Of a DNA stretch of 64,000 nucleotides, positions 1-8,572 are shown in pieces (within the stretch, counting starts at the first letter, position 1; each line of letters begins with the position of its first letter). The notes beneath the pieces are model-generated. The model was given only the letters and a program-made list of their open reading frames with translations. It searched no databases and was not told the origin of the DNA. Source of the DNA: Burkholderiales bacterium (GTDB lineage Bacteria > Pseudomonadota > Gammaproteobacteria > Burkholderiales > Burkholderiaceae_C); assembly GCA_028868855.1 (NCBI GenBank), contig JAGWTR010000002.1, positions 310,001 through 374,000 on the forward strand, given 5' to 3'. The position numbers and the translations under genes were made by a program.

Positions 1-593
1 AGGATGATGCCCATCAGGCCAGGCACGATGTTGTACTGGGTGACGCCTTCAGGGTTGTAGCGCCGGTGAATGCGTAGATCGAACGGGGCTTGACTGGGCT
101 GCAGGTGGCTCAAGGGGCCGCGCAGTTCAGTGCGCAGCGCCAGGCGTGGCAATTCGCTCAGGCTGGACAGTGCACCGCCCGAGGTTGAAGGGTCGCTGGC
201 ATCACCGTAGACCGCGATGGAAGGGTGCTCTCCCCGCATCACTTTGTGAGTGAAGTCCGAGGGGAAGACCAACGCGAACTGAGCATCGCCGTGCGCCAGC
301 CATTCCTCGGCTTCTTCCTCGGTCACGATGGCGGCCACATCGAAGTAGCCGGTGTTTTCCACGGCGCGCACCACGCTGCGCACCAAGGGGCTGGCATCTG
401 GTGCCACGACGACGGTGGGCAGGTGTTTGGGGTCGCCATTGATGGCATAGCCGAACATGATCAGTTGCAGCAGAGGAATGGCCACCAGCATGGCCAGGGT
501 CAGGCGGTCGCGCTTGAGTTGCACAAACTCCTTGCGCAGGACCGACCAGATGCGTCGCCACGACACGGGTTTGTCAGTAATTGTCTTGTGCAT
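1..593 (-). CDS. ABC-2 type transporter permease, partial (C-terminus runs off the window start)
   Basis: Minus-strand reading from ATG at 593 gives MHKTITDKPVSWRRIWSVLRKEFVQLKRDRLTLAMLVAIPLLQLIMFGYAINGDPKHLPTVVV..., typical of ABC-2 permeases; overlaps the end of the ATPase gene. The 202..561 ORF in the track is another frame. Confidence 0.88.
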   Translation of the reverse strand, partial: MHKTITDKPVSWRRIWSVLRKEFVQLKRDRLTLAMLVAIPLLQLIMFGYAINGDPKHLPTVVVAPDASPLVRSVVRAVENTGYFDVAAIVTEEEAEEWLAHGDAQFALVFPSDFTHKVMRGEHPSIAVYGDASDPSTSGGALSSLSELPRLALRTELRGPLSHLQPSQAPFDLRIHRRYNPEGVTQYNIVPGLMGII

Positions 594-1503
594 GCTGGCT
601 CAGGTGGATGAAGACGTCTTCCAGACTGGTGGGGATGGCCTCGATTTGCCAGTGGTGACCGTTGATCTGGGCTTGCATCCAGGCACCAAAGTCGGCCCCG
701 CTGGTGCTGCTGACGTGGACCTCCGCGCCAAAGGGGATGGCCATCCACTCCGGGCTGTTGGCGGTCAGGGTGATGACGCGATCGAGTTGGGCGCCACGCA
801 CCTGCCAGGTTTTCAGGCCCGACGTGGTGATGACGTGCTCCATGGTGCCTGCGGTCAACAATTTGCCGTAGGAGATGTAGGCCAGTCGATGGCAGCGCTC
901 GGCCTCGTCCATGTAGTGTGTGCTGACCAGCACCGTCAGGCCTTCGGCGGCCAACAGGTGGATCTGGTGCCAGAAGTCGCGCCGCGCCTTGGGGTCGACG
1001 CCTGCGGTGGGTTCGTCCAGCAGCAGTAGGTCCGGTTCATGAAGCAAGCAAGCGGCCAGGGCGAGGCGTTGCTTCCAGCCGCCCGAGAGCGACCCGGCCA
1101 GTTGATTCCTGCGTTCGGTCAGACCCAGGCGGGCCAGCGTCTGCTGGACCTTCTGGCGTCCATCAGACATGTCGTAGACCTCGCTGATGAAGTTGAGGTT
1201 TTCTGCAATGGTCAGGTCTTCGTAGAGACCAAACTTCTGGGTCATGTAGCCGGTGCGCAACTTGATCTGGCGCGACTGGGTCAGCAGGTCAAAACCCAGG
1301 CAGTGGCCCTGACCTGCGCTGGGCTCCAGCAGGCCGCACAGCATGCGGATGGTGGTGGTTTTGCCGCTGCCGTTGGGGCCGAGAAAGCCGCAGATTTCGC
1401 CGCGTCGCACCTGGATGCTGATGCCATCGACCACGGTGCGGTCGCCAAAGCGTTTGCTCAGGCCGCGAACATCGATGGCCAGTTCAGGGGCGGGGGGGCT
1501 CAT
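574..1503 (-). CDS. ABC transporter ATP-binding protein
   Basis: Walker A GPNGSGKTT, signature LSGGWKQR, Walker B LLLLDEPTAGVD. Confidence 0.95.
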   Translation of the reverse strand: MSPPAPELAIDVRGLSKRFGDRTVVDGISIQVRRGEICGFLGPNGSGKTTTIRMLCGLLEPSAGQGHCLGFDLLTQSRQIKLRTGYMTQKFGLYEDLTIAENLNFISEVYDMSDGRQKVQQTLARLGLTERRNQLAGSLSGGWKQRLALAACLLHEPDLLLLDEPTAGVDPKARRDFWHQIHLLAAEGLTVLVSTHYMDEAERCHRLAYISYGKLLTAGTMEHVITTSGLKTWQVRGAQLDRVITLTANSPEWMAIPFGAEVHVSSTSGADFGAWMQAQINGHHWQIEAIPTSLEDVFIHLSQHAQDNY

Positions 1504-2486
1504 GTGGGCTGTGCGGCGTTGCCGTGGGTCACGCTGAGGGGCTGGCCTGGTTTGAGCGCGTCGCCGTTGTGGGCGTCAGGGATGGCTTCGATCATGTAGA
1601 CCAGTTTGTCCTTGCTGTCGTTGCTGTAGATGACGGGGGGCGTGAATTCAGCCTGTGGCGACACGTAGCGGATGGTGGCGGTGCCAGGCGCGCAGCCATC
1701 GCAGGCGTAGCGCACGGTCTGCCCGACCCGGGTTTGGGACAGGGCGGCCTGCGGCACATAAAAGCGCACTGTGACGGCGTGATCGGGTAGCAGCACCACG
1801 ACAGGTGAGCCCGGTGCCACCCACTCTCCCTGGCGGTAAAGCACATCAAAGACGCGGCCCGCCACCGGTGCCCGACGCACCTTCTGGTCCTCGGCCCAGC
1901 GTTGCTGTGACACCTGAGCGCTGGCCGCTTGCAGCTCGGCCTTGGCGGCGGCCAGCGTGTCGGGCCGGGCGCTGTCACGCGCCACCGCCAGTTGGGCCTG
2001 CAGCTCATTCACGCGAGCCTTGTCCCGGGTTTGCGCGGCTTGCAGTTCGTCCATCTGCGCCAGAGTCACAAAACCCTGATGCACCAGTTCCTGGTGGCGT
2101 TTGAGCTGGGCGCTGGAAATGGTCAGCGCTGCACGTGCTTGCTGCAGTTGCGCCTGGATGGCTTCCAGCTCGTTTTCCCGACGTCCTTTGCTCAGGTCCG
2201 CCAACTGTGCCGAGGCCTTGCTTTGCTGGGCCTGGGCGGCCTCCTTGCCATAGGCCTCCGGGGCGGCGTCCAACTGAAACAGGGTTGTGCCGGCGGTCAC
2301 GGTGTCGCCCCGCTGTACCTGAAGGCGACTGAGCGTCCCGGCACCCGAAGAGGCGAGATAGACCAGATCAACCTCGGCATATCCAGACCAGGGGGTGGGA
2401 ACAGTCTTGCCGCAGCCAGCCAGCAGGCCGACCAGTGACAGGACGGCAAGGCTCGTGCGCAAGTTCATACGGAGGCGTTCATGCAT
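1500..2486 (-). CDS. HlyD-family periplasmic adaptor (membrane fusion protein), lipoprotein-like N-terminus
   Basis: N-terminal signal with LLAGCG lipobox, biotinyl-lipoyl and coiled-coil sequence (LQVQRGDTVTAGTTLFQLD...); ATGA-type overlap with the ATPase gene. Confidence 0.9.
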   Translation of the reverse strand: MHERLRMNLRTSLAVLSLVGLLAGCGKTVPTPWSGYAEVDLVYLASSGAGTLSRLQVQRGDTVTAGTTLFQLDAAPEAYGKEAAQAQQSKASAQLADLSKGRRENELEAIQAQLQQARAALTISSAQLKRHQELVHQGFVTLAQMDELQAAQTRDKARVNELQAQLAVARDSARPDTLAAAKAELQAASAQVSQQRWAEDQKVRRAPVAGRVFDVLYRQGEWVAPGSPVVVLLPDHAVTVRFYVPQAALSQTRVGQTVRYACDGCAPGTATIRYVSPQAEFTPPVIYSNDSKDKLVYMIEAIPDAHNGDALKPGQPLSVTHGNAAQPT

Positions 2487-3156
2487 GGTGTGATGGGATG
2501 GAGGGTGGGGCAGCGCAGGGGACGGGGCTCAGTCCTTGCAGGACCCAGTCCAGGCGCTTTGCCACGTGTTCACGTTCTAGAGAAAATGTTTCGAAAGCAT
2601 CGACCAGTTCGGTGGGCAGGATATGTCGTCCCCCCAGGGATTCCAGCAACAGTACCGGCAGGCCAATGGCAGAAACCAGGAAGAGCAGAACATGCCGTGG
2701 ATCTTCGGCACGCACTTGCCCGGCGTGCTGCGCCGCTTCAATGGCCGCCAGCAGCAAAGCGGGATGGCGATCCCCGCAGCCGCGCAAGAAGGCCTGTGCG
2801 GCATGTTCGCCGGACGCGGCATCCATGACCAAATGTCCGATGAATTGGCGCTCTTGCAAGACCCAGTCGATCAGATCCAGCACCAAGTCCTTCAAAGTCA
2901 GTGGGCGTGTCCCCAGCAATGCCAGCATCGATTGGGTGCGCGCCATCAAGGGTGCGTACCAGTGCTCGATCAGCTGCGCGATGAAGGCGTCGCGTGAACC
3001 GAAGTGGTAGACAAAACTACCCAGGTTGACGCCGGCATCCTGAGCAATGGAGCGTACGGTGAGTTTGCGCAGGCCATCGGCGCGGGCACGCGACAGGCCA
3101 GCCTGGAGCAATCGGTCTGGCGTGGATTCTTGGCTGGGAATGGCTTCAACCGTCAT
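2479..3156 (-). CDS. TetR-family transcriptional regulator
   Basis: N-terminal HTH (ADGLRKLTVRSIAQDAGVNLGSFVYHFGSRDAFI); first gene of the left exporter operon, CecR-like context. Confidence 0.9.
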   Translation of the reverse strand: MTVEAIPSQESTPDRLLQAGLSRARADGLRKLTVRSIAQDAGVNLGSFVYHFGSRDAFIAQLIEHWYAPLMARTQSMLALLGTRPLTLKDLVLDLIDWVLQERQFIGHLVMDAASGEHAAQAFLRGCGDRHPALLLAAIEAAQHAGQVRAEDPRHVLLFLVSAIGLPVLLLESLGGRHILPTELVDAFETFSLEREHVAKRLDWVLQGLSPVPCAAPPSIPSHHA

Positions 3157-3163
3157 GCCTTGC

Positions 3164-3181
3164 TTTATACGCCTGTATAAA
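3164..3181. promoter_or_regulatory. Candidate TetR operator TTTATAC-GCCT-GTATAAA
   Basis: Perfect 7-bp inverted repeat with 4-bp spacer, 8 bp upstream of the tetR start codon. Confidence 0.55.
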
Positions 3182-3305
3182 TATTTTTTAAACGTTGTTG
3201 ACCCTAGGTATGGCCTGCCGTCAGAGGAGCCTTTTCAGTCACACCCTGCACTACTACGATCACTTTGAACAGGCTTGCCCACACGATATGAATGACCGCT
3301 AACGT

Positions 3306-3392
3306 CCCTGGTTTCATCATCCTGGGTGCGCAATTGGCCCCGGGCCAGGACATGGACAACAGCCGCAAGGCCTTGCTCGACGTCATCGAGTC
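3306..3392 (+). repeat. 87-bp exact direct repeat, copy 1 (fragment of the M16 peptidase gene)
   Basis: Identical by eye to 9652..9738; would encode [29 protein letters not shown]. Confidence 0.95.
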
Positions 3393-4530
3393 AGCTGCTC
3401 ATGCTACTGACGGTGCTGCGAAAGCGTTTCAAGGCGGCCACGAAGAAGGCTGTGCCGATGAAGCCGATGGCGGCAAACTGCGGCCACACGATGCTCAGAT
3501 CGGCGCCCCGGTAGAGGATGGCCTGGGCGAAGCTGACGAAGTGCGTGGTGGGCGCGGCCATCATCAGGTAGCGCACCAGGTCGGGCATGCTCTCGCGGGG
3601 CGTCATGCCACCGGAGAGGATCTGCAGGGGCAGCAGCACCAGGATCATCAGCAGGCCCATTTGCGGCATGGAGCGCGCCACGGTGCCCAGGTAGATGCCC
3701 ATCGAGGTGGTGGCGAACAGGTGCAGGGCGCAGCCGGTCAGGAACAGGCCAATGGAGCCGCTGACAGGCATGCCCAAGCCGTCGCGCAGCACGAACTGCA
3801 GCGCCAGGGCGGTGGCCAAGAGCACCACGGCGCCCATGGCCCAGACCTTGGCGAGCATGATTTCAGACGGTTTGAGCGGCAGCACCAGCAGGTGTTCGAT
3901 GGTGCCGTGTTCGCGTTCGCGGATCAGAGCCGCGCCGGTCAGCACGATGGAGAGCATGGTCACGTTGTTGATCAACTCCATCACGCCCATGAACCAGGTG
4001 TTGTCCAAGCCGGGGTTGAAACGGTTGCGCAAGGACAGGTCCACGAGGGGTGTGCTCACCATTCGCTCGCCTGCCAGGAATTCAGCCACCTCGCCCAGCG
4101 CGATGCTTTGGATGTAGCCGGCGCCCAGAAAGGCCTGACTCATCTGGGTGGCATCCACATTGAGCTGGATGCTGGGCTGTTTGCCAGCGAGCACGTCGCT
4201 TTGGAAATTCGGCGGGATGTCCATGGCGAAGGTGAAGCGTCCGGCGTCCATGCCCGAATCCATGTCGTGCAGGCCGATGGCCGTGGGCTTCATGAAGGTG
4301 GGCGGGTAGAAGGCGGTGACGATGCGCTGCGACAGCGGAGACTGGTCTTCGTCGACCACGGCGATGGCGGCACGGTGCAGGCGGTCGGGGGCGGCCTTGG
4401 CGGCGGTGTAGAGCGCGCCCGAGAAGGCCCAGATGACGAAGAGCAGCAGCAGGCGGTCACGCCACAGGCTGCGCAGTTCCTTGAGGCCGAGTTGCCAGAT
4501 GTGGCCAAGGGAGGTGAGCAGGCTGTTCAT
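3391..4530 (-). CDS. ABC-2 type transporter permease (YhhJ-like)
   Basis: [44 protein letters not shown]...; start at 4530 overlaps the stop of the upstream gene; follows an RbbA-like gene. Confidence 0.9.
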   Translation of the reverse strand: MNSLLTSLGHIWQLGLKELRSLWRDRLLLLFVIWAFSGALYTAAKAAPDRLHRAAIAVVDEDQSPLSQRIVTAFYPPTFMKPTAIGLHDMDSGMDAGRFTFAMDIPPNFQSDVLAGKQPSIQLNVDATQMSQAFLGAGYIQSIALGEVAEFLAGERMVSTPLVDLSLRNRFNPGLDNTWFMGVMELINNVTMLSIVLTGAALIREREHGTIEHLLVLPLKPSEIMLAKVWAMGAVVLLATALALQFVLRDGLGMPVSGSIGLFLTGCALHLFATTSMGIYLGTVARSMPQMGLLMILVLLPLQILSGGMTPRESMPDLVRYLMMAAPTTHFVSFAQAILYRGADLSIVWPQFAAIGFIGTAFFVAALKRFRSTVSSMSS

Positions 4531-7283
4531 GTGTCCTGCTTTTTCAAGAGGAGGACGCTGGCCAGGGTCAGCACGGGGATGATGACGAGCAGCGGGATGA
4601 AGTAGGTCCACAGATCCGTCAGGCCCAGGGCCTTGGAGTAGGTGCCGCGGCTGATGATCAGGAAGGGGCCGGTGGGGTAGATTTTGCCGAGCAGGGCGCC
4701 CATGCCTTCGAGGGACGACACCGGGTTGATCAGGCCCGAGAACTGGATGGCCGGCAGCATGGTGGCCAGCGCGGTGCCGAAGATGGCGGCGATCTGGCTG
4801 CCGGTGAAGGTGGACATCAGCAGTCCGAAGCCGGTGGAGGCGGTGACGTACAGCACGGCGCCAATGAACAGGGTGAGGAAGCTGCCCTTGAGCGGCACGC
4901 CAAAGCCCCAGATGGCCATGGCGGTCATCAGCAGGAAGCTGAGCAGCGCGGTGCCGATGTAGGGCAGTTGCTTGCCGAGCAGGAATTCCAGCTTGGTGAC
5001 CGGGGTGACATAGAGGTTGGTGATGGAGCCGAGCTCTTTCTCGCGCACCACGCCCAGGGCCGTCAACATGGCCGGGATGAACATCAGCAGGATGGGGATG
5101 ACGGCCGGCACCATGGCGAACAGGCTCTTGACGTCGGGGTTGTAGCGGTAGCGCACTTCGAGCGAGGCGGGGGAGGCGACCTTGACGCCGTGCAGGGCGA
5201 GTTGCTCGCTCAGGTAGGTGGCGTGCAGGCCCTGGACGTAGCCCGAGACGGTTTCGGCGCGCTGGGGCATGGCCCCGTCGACCCAGACGCCGATGGTGGT
5301 GGAGCGGCCGCGTTGCAGGTCGGCCGAGAAGTTGGGCGGGATCTCGATGGCCAGGCTCAGCTCGCCGCTGCGCATGCGCCGGTCCAGCTCGGCCTCGCTT
5401 TTCAGGGGCGCCTCTTCCAGGAAGTAGGGGGAGCCCGAGATGTTGAGCACGTAGTCGCGGCTGATGGCGGTCTGGTCGCGATCGAGCACGGCAAAGCGCA
5501 GGTCTTGCACGTCCATGCTGATGCCGTAGCCCATGATGATCATCAGCAGGGCCGAGCCCACCAGGGCCAGGGTGAGTCGGATGCGGTCGCGTTGCAGCTC
5601 GAGCGATTCGCGGTGGGCGTAGCTGAGCAGGCGGGCCAGGCTGAAACGAGGCGGGCGGCGGTGCGGGGGCTGGCGCGGTGGCGTTGAGGCTGAGGACTGA
5701 GGCGCCACGGCGGGCTGGTTGAGCGGAAGTGCAGGGCTCTGTGCCGACTGCGCCTTTTCCAGCAACTCGATGAAGGTGTCTTCCAGCTTGTCGTGGCCGT
5801 GGCGCTGCATCAACTCAGTCGGCGTGCCGCTGTCGAGCACGCGCCCGGCGTGCATCAGCGAGATCCGATCGCAGCGCTGGGCCTCATTCATGAAGTGGGT
5901 GGAGATGAATAAGGTCACGCCATCCCGGCGCGACAGCTGGATCAACAATTCCCAGAATTGATCGCGGGCGATGGGGTCGACGCCGGAGGTCGGTTCGTCG
6001 AGGATGAGCATGTCCGGCCCGTGCACGACGGCCACGGCCAGCGACAGGCGCTGACGCACGCCCAGGGGCAGCTTGTCGGGCAGCTCGTCGGCCACGTCGG
6101 CCAGCTCGAAGCGGGTCATCATCTCGGCGATGCGTGCGTCGCGCTGCGTGGCAGGCACCTGGAAGATGCGCGCGTGCAGGTCGAGGTTCTGGCGCACGGT
6201 CAGCTCGCCGTACAGCGAGAAGGCCTGCGACATGTAGCCCACGCGGCGGCGCACCGACAGGTCGTGCGCGTTGACCGACTGACCGAACAGCTCGGCGTGG
6301 CCTTCGCTGGGCGGCAGCAGGCCTGTGAGCATCTTCATGGTCGTGGTCTTGCCGCAGCCGTTGGAGCCCAGGAAGCCGAAGATCTCGCCACGGTGGATGC
6401 GCAGGTTGACGTGGTCCACCGCCGTGAAATCACCAAAGCGGCAGGTGAGGTCGTGGGCCTCGATGGCGATGTCGCCGTCGGCGCTGGGGCGGGGCGGCAC
6501 GATCAGTTCGCGGTGGCCTTCGCGGCGTTGCTCGGGCAGCAGGGCGATGAAGGCGGCCTCGAGCGTGTCGCGCTGGGTGTGCTGGCGCAGCTCGGACGGG
6601 GTGCCGGTGGCGAGCACGCGGCCGGCGTCCATGGCGATCAGGTGGTCGAAGCGCTCGGCCTCTTCCATGTAGGCCGTGGCCACCAGCACGCTCATGCCGG
6701 GGCGGCGGGCGCGGATGCGGTCGATCAGCTCCCAGAACTGGCGGCGCGACAGCGGGTCCACACCGGTGGTGGGTTCGTCCAGGATCAGCAGGTCAGGGTC
6801 GTGGATGAGGGCACAGCACAGGCCGAGCTTTTGCTTCATGCCGCCGGAGAGCTTGCCGGCCGGGCGGTCGGCAAAGGGGGCCAGGCCGGTGGCCTGCAGC
6901 AGATCGGCCATGCGGGCCTGGCGCTCAGCCGGGGCGTGGCCAAACAGCCGCCCGAAGAAGTCGATGTTTTCGGCCACCGAGAGCGTGGCGTACAGGTTCT
7001 TGCCCAGGCCTTGGGGCATGTAGGCGATGCGCGGGCACACGTCACGGCGGTGGGCTGCTTGGGCCATGTCGCCGTCGAGCACTTGCACCTGGCCGGTCTG
7101 GATGCGCCTGGCGCCGGCCAGCAGCGCGAGCAAGGTGGATTTGCCCACGCCGTCCGGCCCGATGAGGCCCACCATGCATCCCGCCGGAACGCTCAACGTG
7201 ACATCGTCGAGCGCGGTGATTCGCTTGTAGCGGTGGGTGAGGCCCTGGACCTGGGCCACGGGCCGGGTCTCAGGAGGGCTCAC
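4527..7283 (-). CDS. rbbA: RbbA-like ABC transporter: two ATPase domains fused to an ABC-2 permease domain
   Basis: Two Walker A motifs ([18 protein letters not shown]), two LDEPT motifs, C-terminal transmembrane region; same order as yhiI-rbbA-yhhJ. Confidence 0.85.
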   Translation of the reverse strand: MSPPETRPVAQVQGLTHRYKRITALDDVTLSVPAGCMVGLIGPDGVGKSTLLALLAGARRIQTGQVQVLDGDMAQAAHRRDVCPRIAYMPQGLGKNLYATLSVAENIDFFGRLFGHAPAERQARMADLLQATGLAPFADRPAGKLSGGMKQKLGLCCALIHDPDLLILDEPTTGVDPLSRRQFWELIDRIRARRPGMSVLVATAYMEEAERFDHLIAMDAGRVLATGTPSELRQHTQRDTLEAAFIALLPEQRREGHRELIVPPRPSADGDIAIEAHDLTCRFGDFTAVDHVNLRIHRGEIFGFLGSNGCGKTTTMKMLTGLLPPSEGHAELFGQSVNAHDLSVRRRVGYMSQAFSLYGELTVRQNLDLHARIFQVPATQRDARIAEMMTRFELADVADELPDKLPLGVRQRLSLAVAVVHGPDMLILDEPTSGVDPIARDQFWELLIQLSRRDGVTLFISTHFMNEAQRCDRISLMHAGRVLDSGTPTELMQRHGHDKLEDTFIELLEKAQSAQSPALPLNQPAVAPQSSASTPPRQPPHRRPPRFSLARLLSYAHRESLELQRDRIRLTLALVGSALLMIIMGYGISMDVQDLRFAVLDRDQTAISRDYVLNISGSPYFLEEAPLKSEAELDRRMRSGELSLAIEIPPNFSADLQRGRSTTIGVWVDGAMPQRAETVSGYVQGLHATYLSEQLALHGVKVASPASLEVRYRYNPDVKSLFAMVPAVIPILLMFIPAMLTALGVVREKELGSITNLYVTPVTKLEFLLGKQLPYIGTALLSFLLMTAMAIWGFGVPLKGSFLTLFIGAVLYVTASTGFGLLMSTFTGSQIAAIFGTALATMLPAIQFSGLINPVSSLEGMGALLGKIYPTGPFLIISRGTYSKALGLTDLWTYFIPLLVIIPVLTLASVLLLKKQDT

Positions 7284-8437
7284 GGTGCGGGAGCGGATGC
7301 AGGTGCCGATGTGGGAGCCGATGCGGGAGCCGATGTGGGAGCGGGTTCGGCAGGCAGGTTCACGGCCAGTTGAGCGGGCCAGGGTTCATTCGGTTGGATG
7401 CGCACGTAGGCCATGCCCGGCATGCCGGTCTTGACCTGGCTGCTGTGGCGTGCCAGAAGCTGGGGGTCGATGTGTGCGCGCACCTTGAACATCAGCTTTT
7501 GGCGCTCGACCGTGGTCTCGACCGTCTTGGGCGTGAACTGGGCGACGCTGGCCACGAAGGTGACCTTGGCCGGGATCACGTACTGCGGTGCGGCGTCCAG
7601 CACCAGGCGGGCTTCGCTGCCGATGGCCACGCGGCCAGCAGCGGTTTCCGGCAGGAAGAAGGTCATGTACACATCGCTCAGGTCCACCATGGACAGCACG
7701 CGGCCGCCGCCGCCGAGCACCTCGCCTTCCTCGGCGGCGCGCACCTGGATGCGCCCATCGCGGGGCGCTTTGAGAGTGGCCTCGTTGAGGTCGGCTTCGA
7801 TGCGCTTGACACTGGCCCGGGCGGTCTCAATGGCCGACTGGGCCTCGGTGCGTTGGGATTCGGTGGTGGTGATGGCGGTGTGGGCTTCGGCCACCTGCGA
7901 GCGTGCCGCACTCAGGGCCGCGCGCGCGCCTTGCAGCTGCGCGGTGGCTTCGTCGAGCTTTTGCGGGGGCAAAAAGCCTTGTGCGATCAGCTCCTTGGCG
8001 CGTTGCCATTCCTTGGTGACCAGGGCCAGTTGCGCCGCGCGCTGGGCGACCAGAGCGGTGGCGGTGGTCACGGCCTGCTGCCGCTGGGCCAGCAACGCGT
8101 CGGCGGTGGCGCTGGCTTGCTGCGCTTGCCGGACCTGAGCCTGGGCGCGTGCCCGTTCGGCTTCCAGCACGGCGGTGTCCATGACGGCCAGCACCTGGCC
8201 CGCGGTCACGTTGTCCCCTTCACGCACCAGCACCTTCAATACACGCCCGCCGGTCTTCGTGGCGATGTCGGTGTCGGTGGCCTCCAGTCGGCCATTGCCG
8301 CTGGCAACACTGGGCGGCAAACCTTGCGGCTTGAGACGCTGCCAGGCCAGCACGCCTCCCCCGATCATCAGGGCCACAGCGCCCCAAATGAGGATTTGTC
8401 GGACTTTGGCGCGCGAAGCGGGGGTGGATTCGGACAT
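7280..8437 (-). CDS. HlyD-family efflux periplasmic adaptor (YhiI-like)
   Basis: N-terminal TM, lipoyl halves and coiled coil; C-terminal low-complexity (PTSAPASA)n tail. Confidence 0.9.
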   Translation of the reverse strand: MSESTPASRAKVRQILIWGAVALMIGGGVLAWQRLKPQGLPPSVASGNGRLEATDTDIATKTGGRVLKVLVREGDNVTAGQVLAVMDTAVLEAERARAQAQVRQAQQASATADALLAQRQQAVTTATALVAQRAAQLALVTKEWQRAKELIAQGFLPPQKLDEATAQLQGARAALSAARSQVAEAHTAITTTESQRTEAQSAIETARASVKRIEADLNEATLKAPRDGRIQVRAAEEGEVLGGGGRVLSMVDLSDVYMTFFLPETAAGRVAIGSEARLVLDAAPQYVIPAKVTFVASVAQFTPKTVETTVERQKLMFKVRAHIDPQLLARHSSQVKTGMPGMAYVRIQPNEPWPAQLAVNLPAEPAPTSAPASAPTSAPASAPAP

Positions 8438-8572
8438 GGAGGCAAGATGGATCAGGAGGCTGTCTTTTTAACATGACGTCCGGATCATTTTCTCCCCACT
8501 GTGCTGCCCTCAAGGAACCTTTGCTGCCTCGCCCTACACTCAGGTCAACTGACCATCATCTTGCAGCACGAC

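Noticed and set aside
3292-4605. 437-aa plus-strand ORF over the ABC permease
   Set aside because: Antisense shadow ORF; its N-terminus only matches the M16 protein because it starts in the 87-bp repeat.
5958-7373. 471-aa plus-strand ORF opposite the rbbA-like gene
   Set aside because: Antisense to two intact ATPase domains; composition typical of shadow ORFs.
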